Origin: Sulfuricurvum sp.
Lineage (GTDB): Bacteria > Campylobacterota > Campylobacteria > Campylobacterales > Sulfurimonadaceae
Assembly: GCA_028710885.1 (NCBI GenBank)
Contig: JAQTTG010000003.1
Location: 1-64,000 of the forward strand
Direction of reading: 5' to 3'
DNA length: 64,000 nucleotides
Shown here: piece by piece, positions 24,472 through 32,891 of the stretch
Position numbering within the stretch: position 1 is the stretch's first letter
Layout: every line of letters starts with the position of its first letter
Notes under the pieces: generated by a model
What the model saw: only the letters and a program-made list of their open reading frames with translations
The model's database searches: none
What the model was told of the DNA's origin: nothing
Made by a program: the position numbers and the translations under genes

Positions 24472-25431
24472 ATGAAAGAGGGGTTATCAAAAGTATTGTT
24501 AGTCATGGCGATGGTAATTATGCATGGGGCATTGCCGATTTTTGCGGACGATTTTTTATGGATCGATGAATCCAAGAAAAAATCGTGTTGCAAAGGTGCG
24601 GATAAAGAGTCGGGAAGTAAAGAGTTTGTTATTAAAATAGGGAGTTTGGAGGAGAGTACAAAAGTTCGCGATTTAAACAATACCATTGTTTATATTCGCG
24701 ATATGGATCATGTTGTCACTGAGCTCAATGTGAGCGGTGGGAAAATCTCATTTACCCCTGAGCATAAAGGGGGATATCGTCTCTATGCTGAGCAAAATGA
24801 GGTTCAAAACGGTGTTTTACAAGTCCATCTCTCCTCGGTGAGAATCCACAATAAAGAGGGAAATATCTCTCAATCTCTCCTTAAAGAAATTCGTGGAAAA
24901 ACAAACGATTCCCATTACGATAATGTGCCTCTCGTTCAGCTTCCTTTTGAGTTGATTATGGAGCGACCGATTCGACGTCATCACATTAACTGTTGTCTCT
25001 ATTCAGGAGATATTGCCCCTTTTAAACTGTACTACAAAGGGAAAGAGCAAAAAAACATCCCATTACGGGTAAGTATGGAAAGCGGATGGAATGCTACGAT
25101 AAAGCCTGATGAAGAGGGGATGGTCTCGTTTGAAATTCCGCGTAGTACGTATGCAACAACCGAAAAAGAGAAAAAACATTCCGAAAAAATGATTGTCGAA
25201 GCATCGTACGATGTGAACGAATCGGGAGTTTATAAGGGAGAATCGTATCAGAGTATTCATTATGTGATGACATTACCGCTTTCGTTTGGTGCGTCACCAC
25301 TCGAATACGAATCAAAAGTACTAGGATTTGCGACCGCTATCGGCGTTATGTTGGTCTTTTCGCTGGGGCTTTACTATAACCGACGCAAAAAACGTAAAAC
25401 GCCCAAGGAGATCTATTTTGACGAAGAATAA
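24472..25431 (+). CDS. Secreted, membrane-anchored protein of the uptake operon
   Basis: A 319-residue protein with a signal peptide (1-25, ending IFA), a large periplasmic part and a C-terminal TM anchor (about 283-303) followed by a basic tail (RRKKRK). Beta-rich segments (GGKISFTPEHKGGYRLYAEQ, PDEEGMVSFEIP) resemble DUF4198/NikM-like domains seen beside nickel and cobalt transporters, but the match is weak. Metal-ligand candidates are KKKSCCKG, RRHHINCCLY. It lies 2 bases after the receptor gene. It may receive metal or chelate in the periplasm. Confidence 0.6.
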   Translation: MKEGLSKVLLVMAMVIMHGALPIFADDFLWIDESKKKSCCKGADKESGSKEFVIKIGSLEESTKVRDLNNTIVYIRDMDHVVTELNVSGGKISFTPEHKGGYRLYAEQNEVQNGVLQVHLSSVRIHNKEGNISQSLLKEIRGKTNDSHYDNVPLVQLPFELIMERPIRRHHINCCLYSGDIAPFKLYYKGKEQKNIPLRVSMESGWNATIKPDEEGMVSFEIPRSTYATTEKEKKHSEKMIVEASYDVNESGVYKGESYQSIHYVMTLPLSFGASPLEYESKVLGFATAIGVMLVFSLGLYYNRRKKRKTPKEIYFDEE

Positions 25432-26431
25432 ATTCTCCTTGCGCCGCGCCGTGAATAATATGAATTTGGTGCGGTTTCGGTTTTGGTTTCAGATCGTTGC
25501 GTTTGCTCTCATCGTTTACGGCGGATATATCGGGCTTGATTTAGGGAATAAATTACCAACTTTTGCGTGTGTATTTAACGGAGAAGGGACGGGTGGAAAA
25601 TGTTATGTTGGAGAGCTTCAGCATGATTTGAAACACCCTTTGGAAGGATTTATAGGATTTGCAGGTTATGCATTTTTGATCTCACTCGGGATGTTTGCGG
25701 TGTGGTTTTGGGCGTTGAACAAAGGGTGGTGCGGTTTTGTTTGTCCACTGGGGACAATGCAAGACTGGCTTACGATGGCGCGGGAAAAAAGCAGAATTCG
25801 TTTTAGCGAGTATTCATGGGCGAACCGTAAAAAGATCAAGAGTATCAAATACATCCTCCTCATTTTATTGTTGCTGTTGCCTGTGATGATTGCGAACTCG
25901 GTGTTTGGACTCCCGAAACTTCCTAACGGTCTTTCGATGCCGTTTTGCGATATTTGTCCCGGACGGATGATGATTCCGGCATTTACGGGGCATTTCAACC
26001 AGTTTTATATCGATTTTTCCTCGAAAACTGATTTGGTGATGACGACATTGGGGATGATTATAACGGGGCTATTTTTAGTGGGATCGTTTATCAAAAAGCG
26101 ATTTTTTTGCTATTTTTGCCCGATGGCGGCATTGCAGTACGTTTTTTCCAAACCGGCATTGCTGAAACTTTACAAAGACGGGGATAAATGTACCCGTTGC
26201 GGGGATTGTTACCGCGCGTGCGATATGGATATCCTCGAAATCGCTGATGATGTGAAAACGAAAAATATGGTAACCGAAGATTGTACTCTGTGTCTTAAAT
26301 GCATCGCGGCGTGTCCTGAAGAGGGGTGCTTGGAAGCCAATTTTATGGGAGCAACTATTTTTGAATCGACCAAAGAGGGGTTTGTCCTTCGAATGGCGAT
26401 GGATCAGCATAAGGAGTCACATGCACACTGA
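25418..26431 (+). CDS. NapH-like membrane ferredoxin
   Basis: A 337-residue inner membrane iron-sulfur protein of the NapH/NosR-C type, with about five TM helices. Cytoplasmic motifs: CGFVCPLGTMQDW (about 104), CDICPGRMM (about 178), CYFCPMAALQYV (about 234), CTRCGDCYRACDMDI (about 260) and CTLCLKCIAACPEEGC (about 290). A TTG start at 25418 is chosen for its GGAG 7 bases upstream, overlapping the previous gene by 14 bases; ATG 25460 is the alternative. It could pass electrons from the quinol pool to the adjacent double-cubane ATPase system. Confidence 0.85.
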   Translation: MTKNKFSLRRAVNNMNLVRFRFWFQIVAFALIVYGGYIGLDLGNKLPTFACVFNGEGTGGKCYVGELQHDLKHPLEGFIGFAGYAFLISLGMFAVWFWALNKGWCGFVCPLGTMQDWLTMAREKSRIRFSEYSWANRKKIKSIKYILLILLLLLPVMIANSVFGLPKLPNGLSMPFCDICPGRMMIPAFTGHFNQFYIDFSSKTDLVMTTLGMIITGLFLVGSFIKKRFFCYFCPMAALQYVFSKPALLKLYKDGDKCTRCGDCYRACDMDILEIADDVKTKNMVTEDCTLCLKCIAACPEEGCLEANFMGATIFESTKEGFVLRMAMDQHKESHAH

Positions 26432-27692
26432 ACATACGATTGAATCGCCGCATGAGCGGCAAAACCGTCACAAAGCGATGGAGGCGATCCATGTGATTAA
26501 TGCACTCAAAGAGGATTTCAAATCACCGATCAAAAGCATGGAGTATTTTTACACTCTTTTTGAGCGAGTGTATTGCAATCATGAGCCTTTGCATGAGGGA
26601 AAAAGTAAGATTGGGACGATGTGTATTCAAATCCCCTCTGAAATCATCTATGCATTGGATGGAGTGCCGATACGACTGTGTAACGGGTTTTATACCGATG
26701 ATGAGATCGGGGGTGATTTGATGCCTCAAAAATCGTGTCCGCTGGTCAAGGCGACGGTGGGATTGTTCGCCTCGGATAATTTCTCGGATAAACCGGACAT
26801 CACCTTTTCTCCGACGACGTGCGATCAAAAAACCAAAGCGGGTGCGATTATCGAGAGTTTCGGTCACACCATCATCGATGTAGGATTTCCCCGAACCAAA
26901 GAGAGTGAGGCGAGCCGAGCGTATTGGCGTGAAAGTGTCAAAGGTTTCGCGGTAGAACTCTCAAAATTTCAGGGTAAAAAGCTCACTCGGACTAATTTGG
27001 AGAATTCCATTAAAAAAGTGGGGTATGCCCAATCGCTCTATCACAAGCTCACCGAATTTCGAAAACATCAAGCGGTTCCGATTTTGGGTGTCGATATGTT
27101 TTTGGTTACCAATGCGTTCTTTTTTGACAAAATAGACGATTGGATACGAGCGGTTGAAAATCTGGTTGCTGAGTTGGAACAACGAAGTAGCGAAGGGGTA
27201 CATGTCGCCGGAAAAGCTAGCCCGCGTATCGTCTATACGGGTTCACCACCGATTTTCCCGAACTATAAAATCCCTCTTATTATTGAGCAGAGTGATGCAA
27301 TTATTGTTGCTGATGAGACGTGCAGCTCGAATCGGATGTTTAATGATATGGTCGCAGTGGATGAGTGGAATCTTTATGACATGATCGATTCGATTTCGGA
27401 TAAATATCTCAAAGCGTGTACGTGCCCGATATTCACCCAAAATGATGATCGGATTCGCCGAATTATCCAACTGGTGCGCAGTTACAGTGGTGATGGAGTA
27501 ATTTATCAAGCCTTTGCGGGGTGTCAAGTATATGAGATGGAACAGCGTAGTGTGTTAGCGGCGATGGAGAGGGAGGGGATTCCGATCCTCTACATCGAAA
27601 GCGATTACAGCCCCTCACAGCAAGGACAGCTCACGACACGGGTGGAAGCATTTGTCGAGTCATTAAAAAATCGAAAGAGAATGAAAAAATGA
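26421..27692 (+). CDS. Double-cubane cluster protein (HgdB/YjiM-like)
   Basis: A 423-residue member of the 2-hydroxyacyl-CoA dehydratase D-component/double-cubane cluster protein family (E. coli YjiM type). Cysteines along the chain fit cluster ligands: GTMCIQIP, QKSCPLVKA, TTCDQKTKAG, DETCSSNRMF, CTCPIFTQND and FAGCQVYEME. Family members accept low-potential electrons from an ATP-driven activator, here encoded directly downstream (ATGA overlap). I start at ATG 26421, after AAGGAG. A single component, rather than the alpha/beta pair of true dehydratases, favours the double-cubane type. The substrate is unknown. Confidence 0.85.
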   Translation: MHTEHTIESPHERQNRHKAMEAIHVINALKEDFKSPIKSMEYFYTLFERVYCNHEPLHEGKSKIGTMCIQIPSEIIYALDGVPIRLCNGFYTDDEIGGDLMPQKSCPLVKATVGLFASDNFSDKPDITFSPTTCDQKTKAGAIIESFGHTIIDVGFPRTKESEASRAYWRESVKGFAVELSKFQGKKLTRTNLENSIKKVGYAQSLYHKLTEFRKHQAVPILGVDMFLVTNAFFFDKIDDWIRAVENLVAELEQRSSEGVHVAGKASPRIVYTGSPPIFPNYKIPLIIEQSDAIIVADETCSSNRMFNDMVAVDEWNLYDMIDSISDKYLKACTCPIFTQNDDRIRRIIQLVRSYSGDGVIYQAFAGCQVYEMEQRSVLAAMEREGIPILYIESDYSPSQQGQLTTRVEAFVESLKNRKRMKK

Positions 27693-28495
27693 ATTATTTT
27701 GTAGGGATCGATATCGGCTCTACCGCGATTAAAATCAGTGTCGCGGATGAGAATAAAAATTTAGTAGGGCATAAAATCAGCGCAAGCGGGAGTATGTTTT
27801 ACAAATACGCTCAAGAGGCACTCAGTGATTTATTACGTGAGTTGGGGATTGATGAAAAAGAGGTGGTCTATACGGTAGCTACAGGATATGGGCGTAAACT
27901 CTTTAAAGAGGCGGATGAAAACATTAGTGAGATTACCGCCAATGCTATCGGTGCACAGCAAGCCGCCAAAGAGCACGGTAATATTAAAACCATTATCAAT
28001 ATCGGCGGACAAGATAGCAAAGCGATTTCACTCGATGCTGAGGGGAATGTGGTTAATTTCGCGATGAATGATCGGTGTGCAGCGGGAACGGGAAAATTTT
28101 TGGATGTTGTAGCGATGAATCTGGAGATAGGGGTGGATGAGTTGAGTGATTATCATTTTAAATCCAAAGGGACACCGCTCTCAATCAGCAGTACATGTGC
28201 CGTGTTCGCTGAGTCTGAGATCATCGGATTGCTAGGGAACAACCACAGTGTCGAGGACATCGTATCGGGAGTTCACTACTCCATCGCCAAACGGATTGTA
28301 AAGCTAGTCAAACGGGTAGGGGTAAAAGAGAATGTTTATTTTGACGGTGGTCCTGCCCTGAATGATGGATTGGTGAATGCTATCGAAAATGAGTTGGGAC
28401 ACAAAATATTTGTACCCGATTATCCACAAATCACGACATCCTACGGTGCGGCGGTGTTAGCATGTGACGCTTTTAATAGCGAATCTGTGAATTAA
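27689..28495 (+). CDS. ATP-dependent activator of the double-cubane protein (HgdC/YjiL-like)
   Basis: A 268-residue ASKHA-fold ATPase of the BadF/BadG/BcrA/HgdC family. It shows the phosphate-1 motif GIDIGSTAIKISV, ATGYGRKLF, NIGGQDSKAI, the cluster loop NDRCAAGTGKFLDV and the second cysteine in STCAVFAESEIIGLL. The two cysteines would bridge one 4Fe-4S cluster across a homodimer. Such proteins use ATP to push single electrons into their partner. It is coupled to the upstream double-cubane gene. Confidence 0.92.
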   Translation: MNYFVGIDIGSTAIKISVADENKNLVGHKISASGSMFYKYAQEALSDLLRELGIDEKEVVYTVATGYGRKLFKEADENISEITANAIGAQQAAKEHGNIKTIINIGGQDSKAISLDAEGNVVNFAMNDRCAAGTGKFLDVVAMNLEIGVDELSDYHFKSKGTPLSISSTCAVFAESEIIGLLGNNHSVEDIVSGVHYSIAKRIVKLVKRVGVKENVYFDGGPALNDGLVNAIENELGHKIFVPDYPQITTSYGAAVLACDAFNSESVN

Positions 28496-28510
28496 AAAAA
28501 GGAGAAGTAG

Positions 28511-28963
28511 ATGGACAATAGCAGTATGTTGGAACTTGCGCATAGTGGGATTGATTACGGAATTATCGGGGTTTTAGTATTGATGAGTGTTGTCTCTTTA
28601 TGGCTTTTTATTGAGCGTATAATGGCGTATAGCTCAATTCGAATCGAGGATTATGTAACCAAAGAAGAGTTTGAACTTGATTTGGGAAATCATGTTTCTG
28701 CTATCGCGACAATTGGTTCAAATGCTCCATATGTTGGATTACTCGGTACTGTTTTAGGAATTATGATTACGTTTTACAGTCTCGGAGATGTTGGTGCGGT
28801 TGATCCGAAAAAAATTATGACGGGGTTAGCATTAGCACTCAAAGCCACCGCAATGGGACTCGTCGTGGCAATCCCATCCATCGTGTTTTATAATATTTTG
28901 CTTCGTAAAATGGAACGTCATTTAGCCGTATGGGACATTAATGCCCATAAAAATAGAGGGTAG
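28511..28963 (+). CDS. exbB: ExbB/TolQ family motor protein
   Basis: A 150-residue inner membrane protein with three TM helices and the ExbB/TolQ core IATIGSNAPYVGLLGTVLGIMITF and LALKATAMGLVVAIPSIVFYN. With ExbD it converts proton motive force into TonB movement. It is the short form common in Campylobacterota. AAAGGAG precedes the ATG. Confidence 0.93.
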   Translation: MDNSSMLELAHSGIDYGIIGVLVLMSVVSLWLFIERIMAYSSIRIEDYVTKEEFELDLGNHVSAIATIGSNAPYVGLLGTVLGIMITFYSLGDVGAVDPKKIMTGLALALKATAMGLVVAIPSIVFYNILLRKMERHLAVWDINAHKNRG

Positions 28964-28967
28964 TTTT

Positions 28968-29357
28968 ATGAGAATGAAACGGGTCGATACGATTAACGTT
29001 ATTCCGTTCATCGATATTATGTTGGTTCTTTTGGTGATGGTTCTTACCACTGCAACCTTTATCCGAACAGGATTGATTCCGGTAGATTTGCCCGATGCAA
29101 AAGGGAGCGCAACTGAGCATAAGCCCAGTGAGCTGAAGCTAACAATCCAAAAAGACGGAACATTGATGCTGGGTGAAGAAAAAGCACCCATCTCACTATC
29201 CGAATTTGAACAGCGGGTTGTTGCCGGAGGCAAAGAGATGACAGTGGTTCTTTATAGTGACAAAGATGCCGCATTTCAAAACTTCGTTGGGGTGATGGAT
29301 GTTCTCAAACGTCTAGGGCATGAGCAACTTTACATCGTGACCGACAAACAAAAATAA
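28968..29357 (+). CDS. exbD: ExbD/TolR family motor protein
   Basis: A 129-residue protein with one N-terminal TM helix containing the proton-carrying aspartate (NVIPFIDIMLVLLVM) and a periplasmic domain. I start at ATG 28968, 4 bases after the exbB stop and after GAGGG; a longer frame would overlap exbB. It forms the motor with ExbB for the TonB at 20.7 kb. Confidence 0.93.
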   Translation: MRMKRVDTINVIPFIDIMLVLLVMVLTTATFIRTGLIPVDLPDAKGSATEHKPSELKLTIQKDGTLMLGEEKAPISLSEFEQRVVAGGKEMTVVLYSDKDAAFQNFVGVMDVLKRLGHEQLYIVTDKQK

Positions 29358-29369
29358 AGAGGAGTTTTT

Positions 29370-31457
29370 TTGAAACATCAATCATATCTACACTATTTAC
29401 TGATAAGCGGTGCGTTATTATCAAACGTGTGCGCGCAAGAGATTGTCACATTGGATAAAATTCAAATAGCACAGACGTACACTGCCATCGATGAGCGACG
29501 GGATAACTCTATCGCCAAACGGATCATTAACGGTGAGGAGTTAACGCAATACGGAGATACCAATGCGTTGGAAATTTTGCGCCGAACCCCTGGGGTAACG
29601 ATCCCAAACGGTAAAGGACCTGCTGCCGCACCGGGTAAAGGGTATACGGTTGTGATGATCGACGGTGAGGAGACATCGACCGGAACGAGTAGACGGGTCA
29701 GCCCATTGGAGCAAATTTCTCCTGATATGATCGAGCGAATAGAGGTAATGACAAATGGAGCTGCAGAACATACTGCTGAATCAATGGGGGGCATTGTCAA
29801 TATTGTTATGAAAAAACCAAAAGTCGATGGGAGAATATCTGCAAAAGTGATTATCGGTGCTTATGGGAAAGATTTAAGCAAAACAGCATATGTTCAAAAA
29901 GAAGGGAAAGTCGATTTATTATCATATTTGGTTAATCTTACAACATCGGAGAATGTAAAAGAAGATCGTACTGATATCGTTATTGATAAAATAGGAACAG
30001 GTTCTAATGAAGAACGGTACGAGTTGAGTAAAAATCGTTCTGCAGGAATACGGAGTAAATTGATATACACTGCTTCTTCACGATTAAAAATTCTTTATGA
30101 TGGTTCTTTGACACTTAACCATGACAGCACATATATAGATTCAAATACATATTTTAATGGGGCAACTCCCTTAAGCTACTATCACAGCGTAGATGATGCT
30201 ACTAATACTATGCTTTGGTCGGCATTGGGGGCTGAACATCGGTTAGGAGATGATATTTTTGAATGGAAAGTAAAAATTCATTCATTTGAAGAAAATGGCG
30301 ATTTAGATTCTACGTCCTCTGCTACATCAACCACCCGAAAAGATCACGATCATATTTTGAGTCGTTTTTACGGATTTCAGGGGGATTACTCTATGTTGCG
30401 GGAGGATCATTTTATCAAGAGTGGATTTGAACTTAAAAGAGGCGATCAAATTGATGAAGTTAAACGATTTATGAATGGAGTTGATGTCACTTTAGCAACT
30501 GATAATGTACGGATGAGAGAAGATAAACTCTCTTTCTATACGCAAGATGAATTTACTTTTAATGATCGGATTGTTATTACTCCAGGTTTACGGTATGAAG
30601 CCCTCTCTCGTGATTATGGTACTACATCATCATTAGATTATTTTGCTCCATCGCTACATACACTTTTCCATATCACTCCAGAAGACAATCTGAGAGCAAG
30701 TGTTGCGAAAACTATTCGTCTGCCTCGTTTAAGTCAGCTATCATCAAGTACAAAAAGTACTTTGGGAGAAAATGATATTCATCGTCCAGATGTGACTGGA
30801 AACCCTAACTTAATAGAAGAAAAAGCATTTAGCTATGAACTTCGGTATGAACACTTTTTTGCAGATAAAGGGGTTGGAAGTATTGGTAGCTTTTATCGAG
30901 ATATAACGGATAAAATTGAAGATATTGTCCAATATGATACTCTAAAAAATAGATATATCAAAAAACCTGAAAATGTAGGAAAAGGGTCGCTTTGGGGGGT
31001 GGAATTGGAATTTAAAAAATCACTCAAAGAATATATAGATGGGATGGGTATTTTTGCTAATGCAACATTGCAAAACTCATTGTTAATCAATGACCTTACT
31101 GGAGTTAAGCGAGAGATTCTTCAAACGCCAAAGTATATTTATAATATCGGACTAGATCATACTCTTAAATCTTCTGAGGTTACGTATGGTGCTGCGTATC
31201 GTTATGTTGGAGGGTATGATAATCCGGTAGAGTATTCGATTGCTCAGAGTCAAAAAGGGTACGGCACCCTTGACCTTTATGCCAATAAACGGATCAATAA
31301 AATGTTTAAATTGCAGTTTAATGTGAAAAATATCACCGCTTCTACGGTAGAAACAACTTCACGTTTGTACGATCTAGGGGGCGCAATCACTCAAACTCAA
31401 GTGGATAAAGAACATACAAAACCACAGGTACTTTTATCAATAGAGGGGAAATGGTAA
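29370..31457 (+). CDS. Second TonB-dependent receptor
   Basis: A 695-residue TonB-dependent receptor, beginning at TTG after GGAG. Signal peptide 1-22 (NVCA); plug about 40-150 with NALEILRRTPGVTI, VVMIDGEETSTG and GAAEHTAESMGGIVNIVMKKP; barrel ending in tryptophan (SIEGKW). It differs clearly from the first receptor (about 65 residues shorter, little local likeness outside the plug), so the operon may import two forms of the cargo. It is the last gene of the operon. Confidence 0.9.
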   Translation: MKHQSYLHYLLISGALLSNVCAQEIVTLDKIQIAQTYTAIDERRDNSIAKRIINGEELTQYGDTNALEILRRTPGVTIPNGKGPAAAPGKGYTVVMIDGEETSTGTSRRVSPLEQISPDMIERIEVMTNGAAEHTAESMGGIVNIVMKKPKVDGRISAKVIIGAYGKDLSKTAYVQKEGKVDLLSYLVNLTTSENVKEDRTDIVIDKIGTGSNEERYELSKNRSAGIRSKLIYTASSRLKILYDGSLTLNHDSTYIDSNTYFNGATPLSYYHSVDDATNTMLWSALGAEHRLGDDIFEWKVKIHSFEENGDLDSTSSATSTTRKDHDHILSRFYGFQGDYSMLREDHFIKSGFELKRGDQIDEVKRFMNGVDVTLATDNVRMREDKLSFYTQDEFTFNDRIVITPGLRYEALSRDYGTTSSLDYFAPSLHTLFHITPEDNLRASVAKTIRLPRLSQLSSSTKSTLGENDIHRPDVTGNPNLIEEKAFSYELRYEHFFADKGVGSIGSFYRDITDKIEDIVQYDTLKNRYIKKPENVGKGSLWGVELEFKKSLKEYIDGMGIFANATLQNSLLINDLTGVKREILQTPKYIYNIGLDHTLKSSEVTYGAAYRYVGGYDNPVEYSIAQSQKGYGTLDLYANKRINKMFKLQFNVKNITASTVETTSRLYDLGGAITQTQVDKEHTKPQVLLSIEGKW

Positions 31458-31461
31458 TTTC

Positions 31462-32349
31462 CTAATATAACACGATATTCTCCAATCGGCATGAATCCAA
31501 CTGTTTTGCATCCGTTAGGGTGATAATACTTGTTATCGTGAGCAGTGTGATGAGGATGATGGCGATCATAATTCCTCTGCTTTTCCCCCCTGCTTGTAAA
31601 ACAGAGCGTTTATCGTGATGAATTAATGACGTAATCGGCGATTTGGCAAATGTTTTTTCGCATGCACTTTCGCATAATCCGCATTGGATACATCGGATGT
31701 CAAAGCCCTCGCGTATATCGAGTGCGGGAATCGGGCAGATTTTCACACAACCGCCACAATCAGTGCAATGGTTTTCAGGGTCTTCAAAGGCATACGTTAA
31801 TCGATCTTCGATAGGGAGAATCGCGCATATCGCACCATAAGGGCAGAGATAGGCACAGTACCACCCCTGAACCATAAATACTTCCGCAATCATCAAAAGA
31901 GATAAAAAAATCACCAACCACCCTGCAAAAGTGAGCTGTCGCAATGCATTGATGAGTTCGGGGGCTGAAATGCCATACGCAATCACAGAAAAAGCGAGGG
32001 TAAAAGAGAGGAGACCCAAAAGGATAAAGCCTAATAATTTAGATAAAAATGAATTTTTTCTCCCTGAAACACGAGAGAGGATATGGGCAAAAAAAGTATT
32101 AGGGCAGAGTGTTCCGCAATAAAAGCGTGAGAGGGTAAGGGCAATTATGATGGCAACACTGATTCCTAATAATGCGATAAGGGCAATAAGTGCATAGGTT
32201 CCTATTTCGTGAGCAAATCCAAGAACTTCGAGACGATCATGAGAAAAATTAAAAAGGAGAAGATGGTAATTGCCTATTGTTATCCATGGGAGAGCGATAA
32301 AAGGGATCAGGAGGGCTAAAAAAGTTTTGTTATCGGATAGAAACCGCAT
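31462..32349 (-). CDS. Polyferredoxin membrane protein (NapH/CcoG-like)
   Basis: A 295-residue inner membrane protein with five or six TM helices and cytoplasmic Fe-S motifs CGTLCPNTFF (about 84), CAYLCPYGAICAI (about 166), CTDCGGCVKICPIPA (about 196) and CIQCGLCESACEKTF (about 220). The start at 32349 follows AAAGGGG and overlaps the thioredoxin stop by one base (TGATG). The family moves electrons between quinols and periplasmic or cytoplasmic acceptors. It lies in the same direction as the cytochrome genes upstream. Confidence 0.85.
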   Translation of the reverse strand: MRFLSDNKTFLALLIPFIALPWITIGNYHLLLFNFSHDRLEVLGFAHEIGTYALIALIALLGISVAIIIALTLSRFYCGTLCPNTFFAHILSRVSGRKNSFLSKLLGFILLGLLSFTLAFSVIAYGISAPELINALRQLTFAGWLVIFLSLLMIAEVFMVQGWYCAYLCPYGAICAILPIEDRLTYAFEDPENHCTDCGGCVKICPIPALDIREGFDIRCIQCGLCESACEKTFAKSPITSLIHHDKRSVLQAGGKSRGIMIAIILITLLTITSIITLTDAKQLDSCRLENIVLY

Positions 32350-32831
32350 CACATCCCCTTTCGATTCATTTTCCATGTGTCGATTCTTTGGTTTGCAGGG
32401 AGGGTGCCGTTTTCTAGTCGCCCCTCTTCGAGCCGCTTAATCAATGCTGTTAAAATTGTTTTATCGGGAATAGACTGAAAACGTTTCACCACAGTACCGC
32501 TTTGATCAGCGATAAGGATATAAGGGATATTTTCGGTTAGTCCAAACGTTTTACCTTTCTGCAGTGCAGGAGAATTATCAACATTGACGGCGGTGATAAG
32601 AATTTTTGGATGCGTTTTTTTGATTTCATTCATTAAAACGCGTGCACGCGTGCACGGTGGACACCATGAGGTGTAAAAAACGACGATGGAGATTGTATTT
32701 GGTTTATAAAATTGGGTGTTTTTGAGTGATAGCGGGGCACTAAAAATAATGGTAGTAATGAGCATCATCCAAATGACCCTCATAGGAGAGCCGAATATGC
32801 GTTGAATCTTTAAGGAGGTCGTTCGCTTCAT
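32349..32831 (-). CDS. Thioredoxin-like membrane-anchored protein
   Basis: A 160-residue protein with an N-terminal TM anchor (about 18-34) and a periplasmic thioredoxin fold with the active site WCPPC (about residue 56) and the cis-proline NIPYILIAD. It probably reduces or oxidises periplasmic thiols, for instance apocytochrome CxxCH motifs of the two neighbouring cytochrome proteins. It is coupled to the polyferredoxin gene. Confidence 0.85.
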   Translation of the reverse strand: MKRTTSLKIQRIFGSPMRVIWMMLITTIIFSAPLSLKNTQFYKPNTISIVVFYTSWCPPCTRARVLMNEIKKTHPKILITAVNVDNSPALQKGKTFGLTENIPYILIADQSGTVVKRFQSIPDKTILTALIKRLEEGRLENGTLPANQRIDTWKMNRKGM

Positions 32832-32869
32832 ATGGGCTCTCTTATTAGGATGTTGGATGCCAAAGGGAA

Positions 32870-32891
32870 AAATCCCTTTGGAAGTCGGCTA
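32870..32891. terminator. Hairpin between cytochrome and thioredoxin genes
   Basis: CCAAAGGG (32870-32877) pairs perfectly with CCCTTTGG (32884-32891) around AAAAAT. The right arm includes the last base(s) of the 440-residue protein's stop codon. No T-run follows on the minus strand, so it may attenuate rather than stop transcription, or protect the mRNA 3' end. Confidence 0.45.

Noticed and set aside
26421-28495. True 2-hydroxyacyl-CoA dehydratase for amino-acid fermentation
   Set aside because: Only one HgdB-like subunit with activator, and no CoA-transferase or second subunit; the double-cubane (YjiM/YjiL) type fits better.
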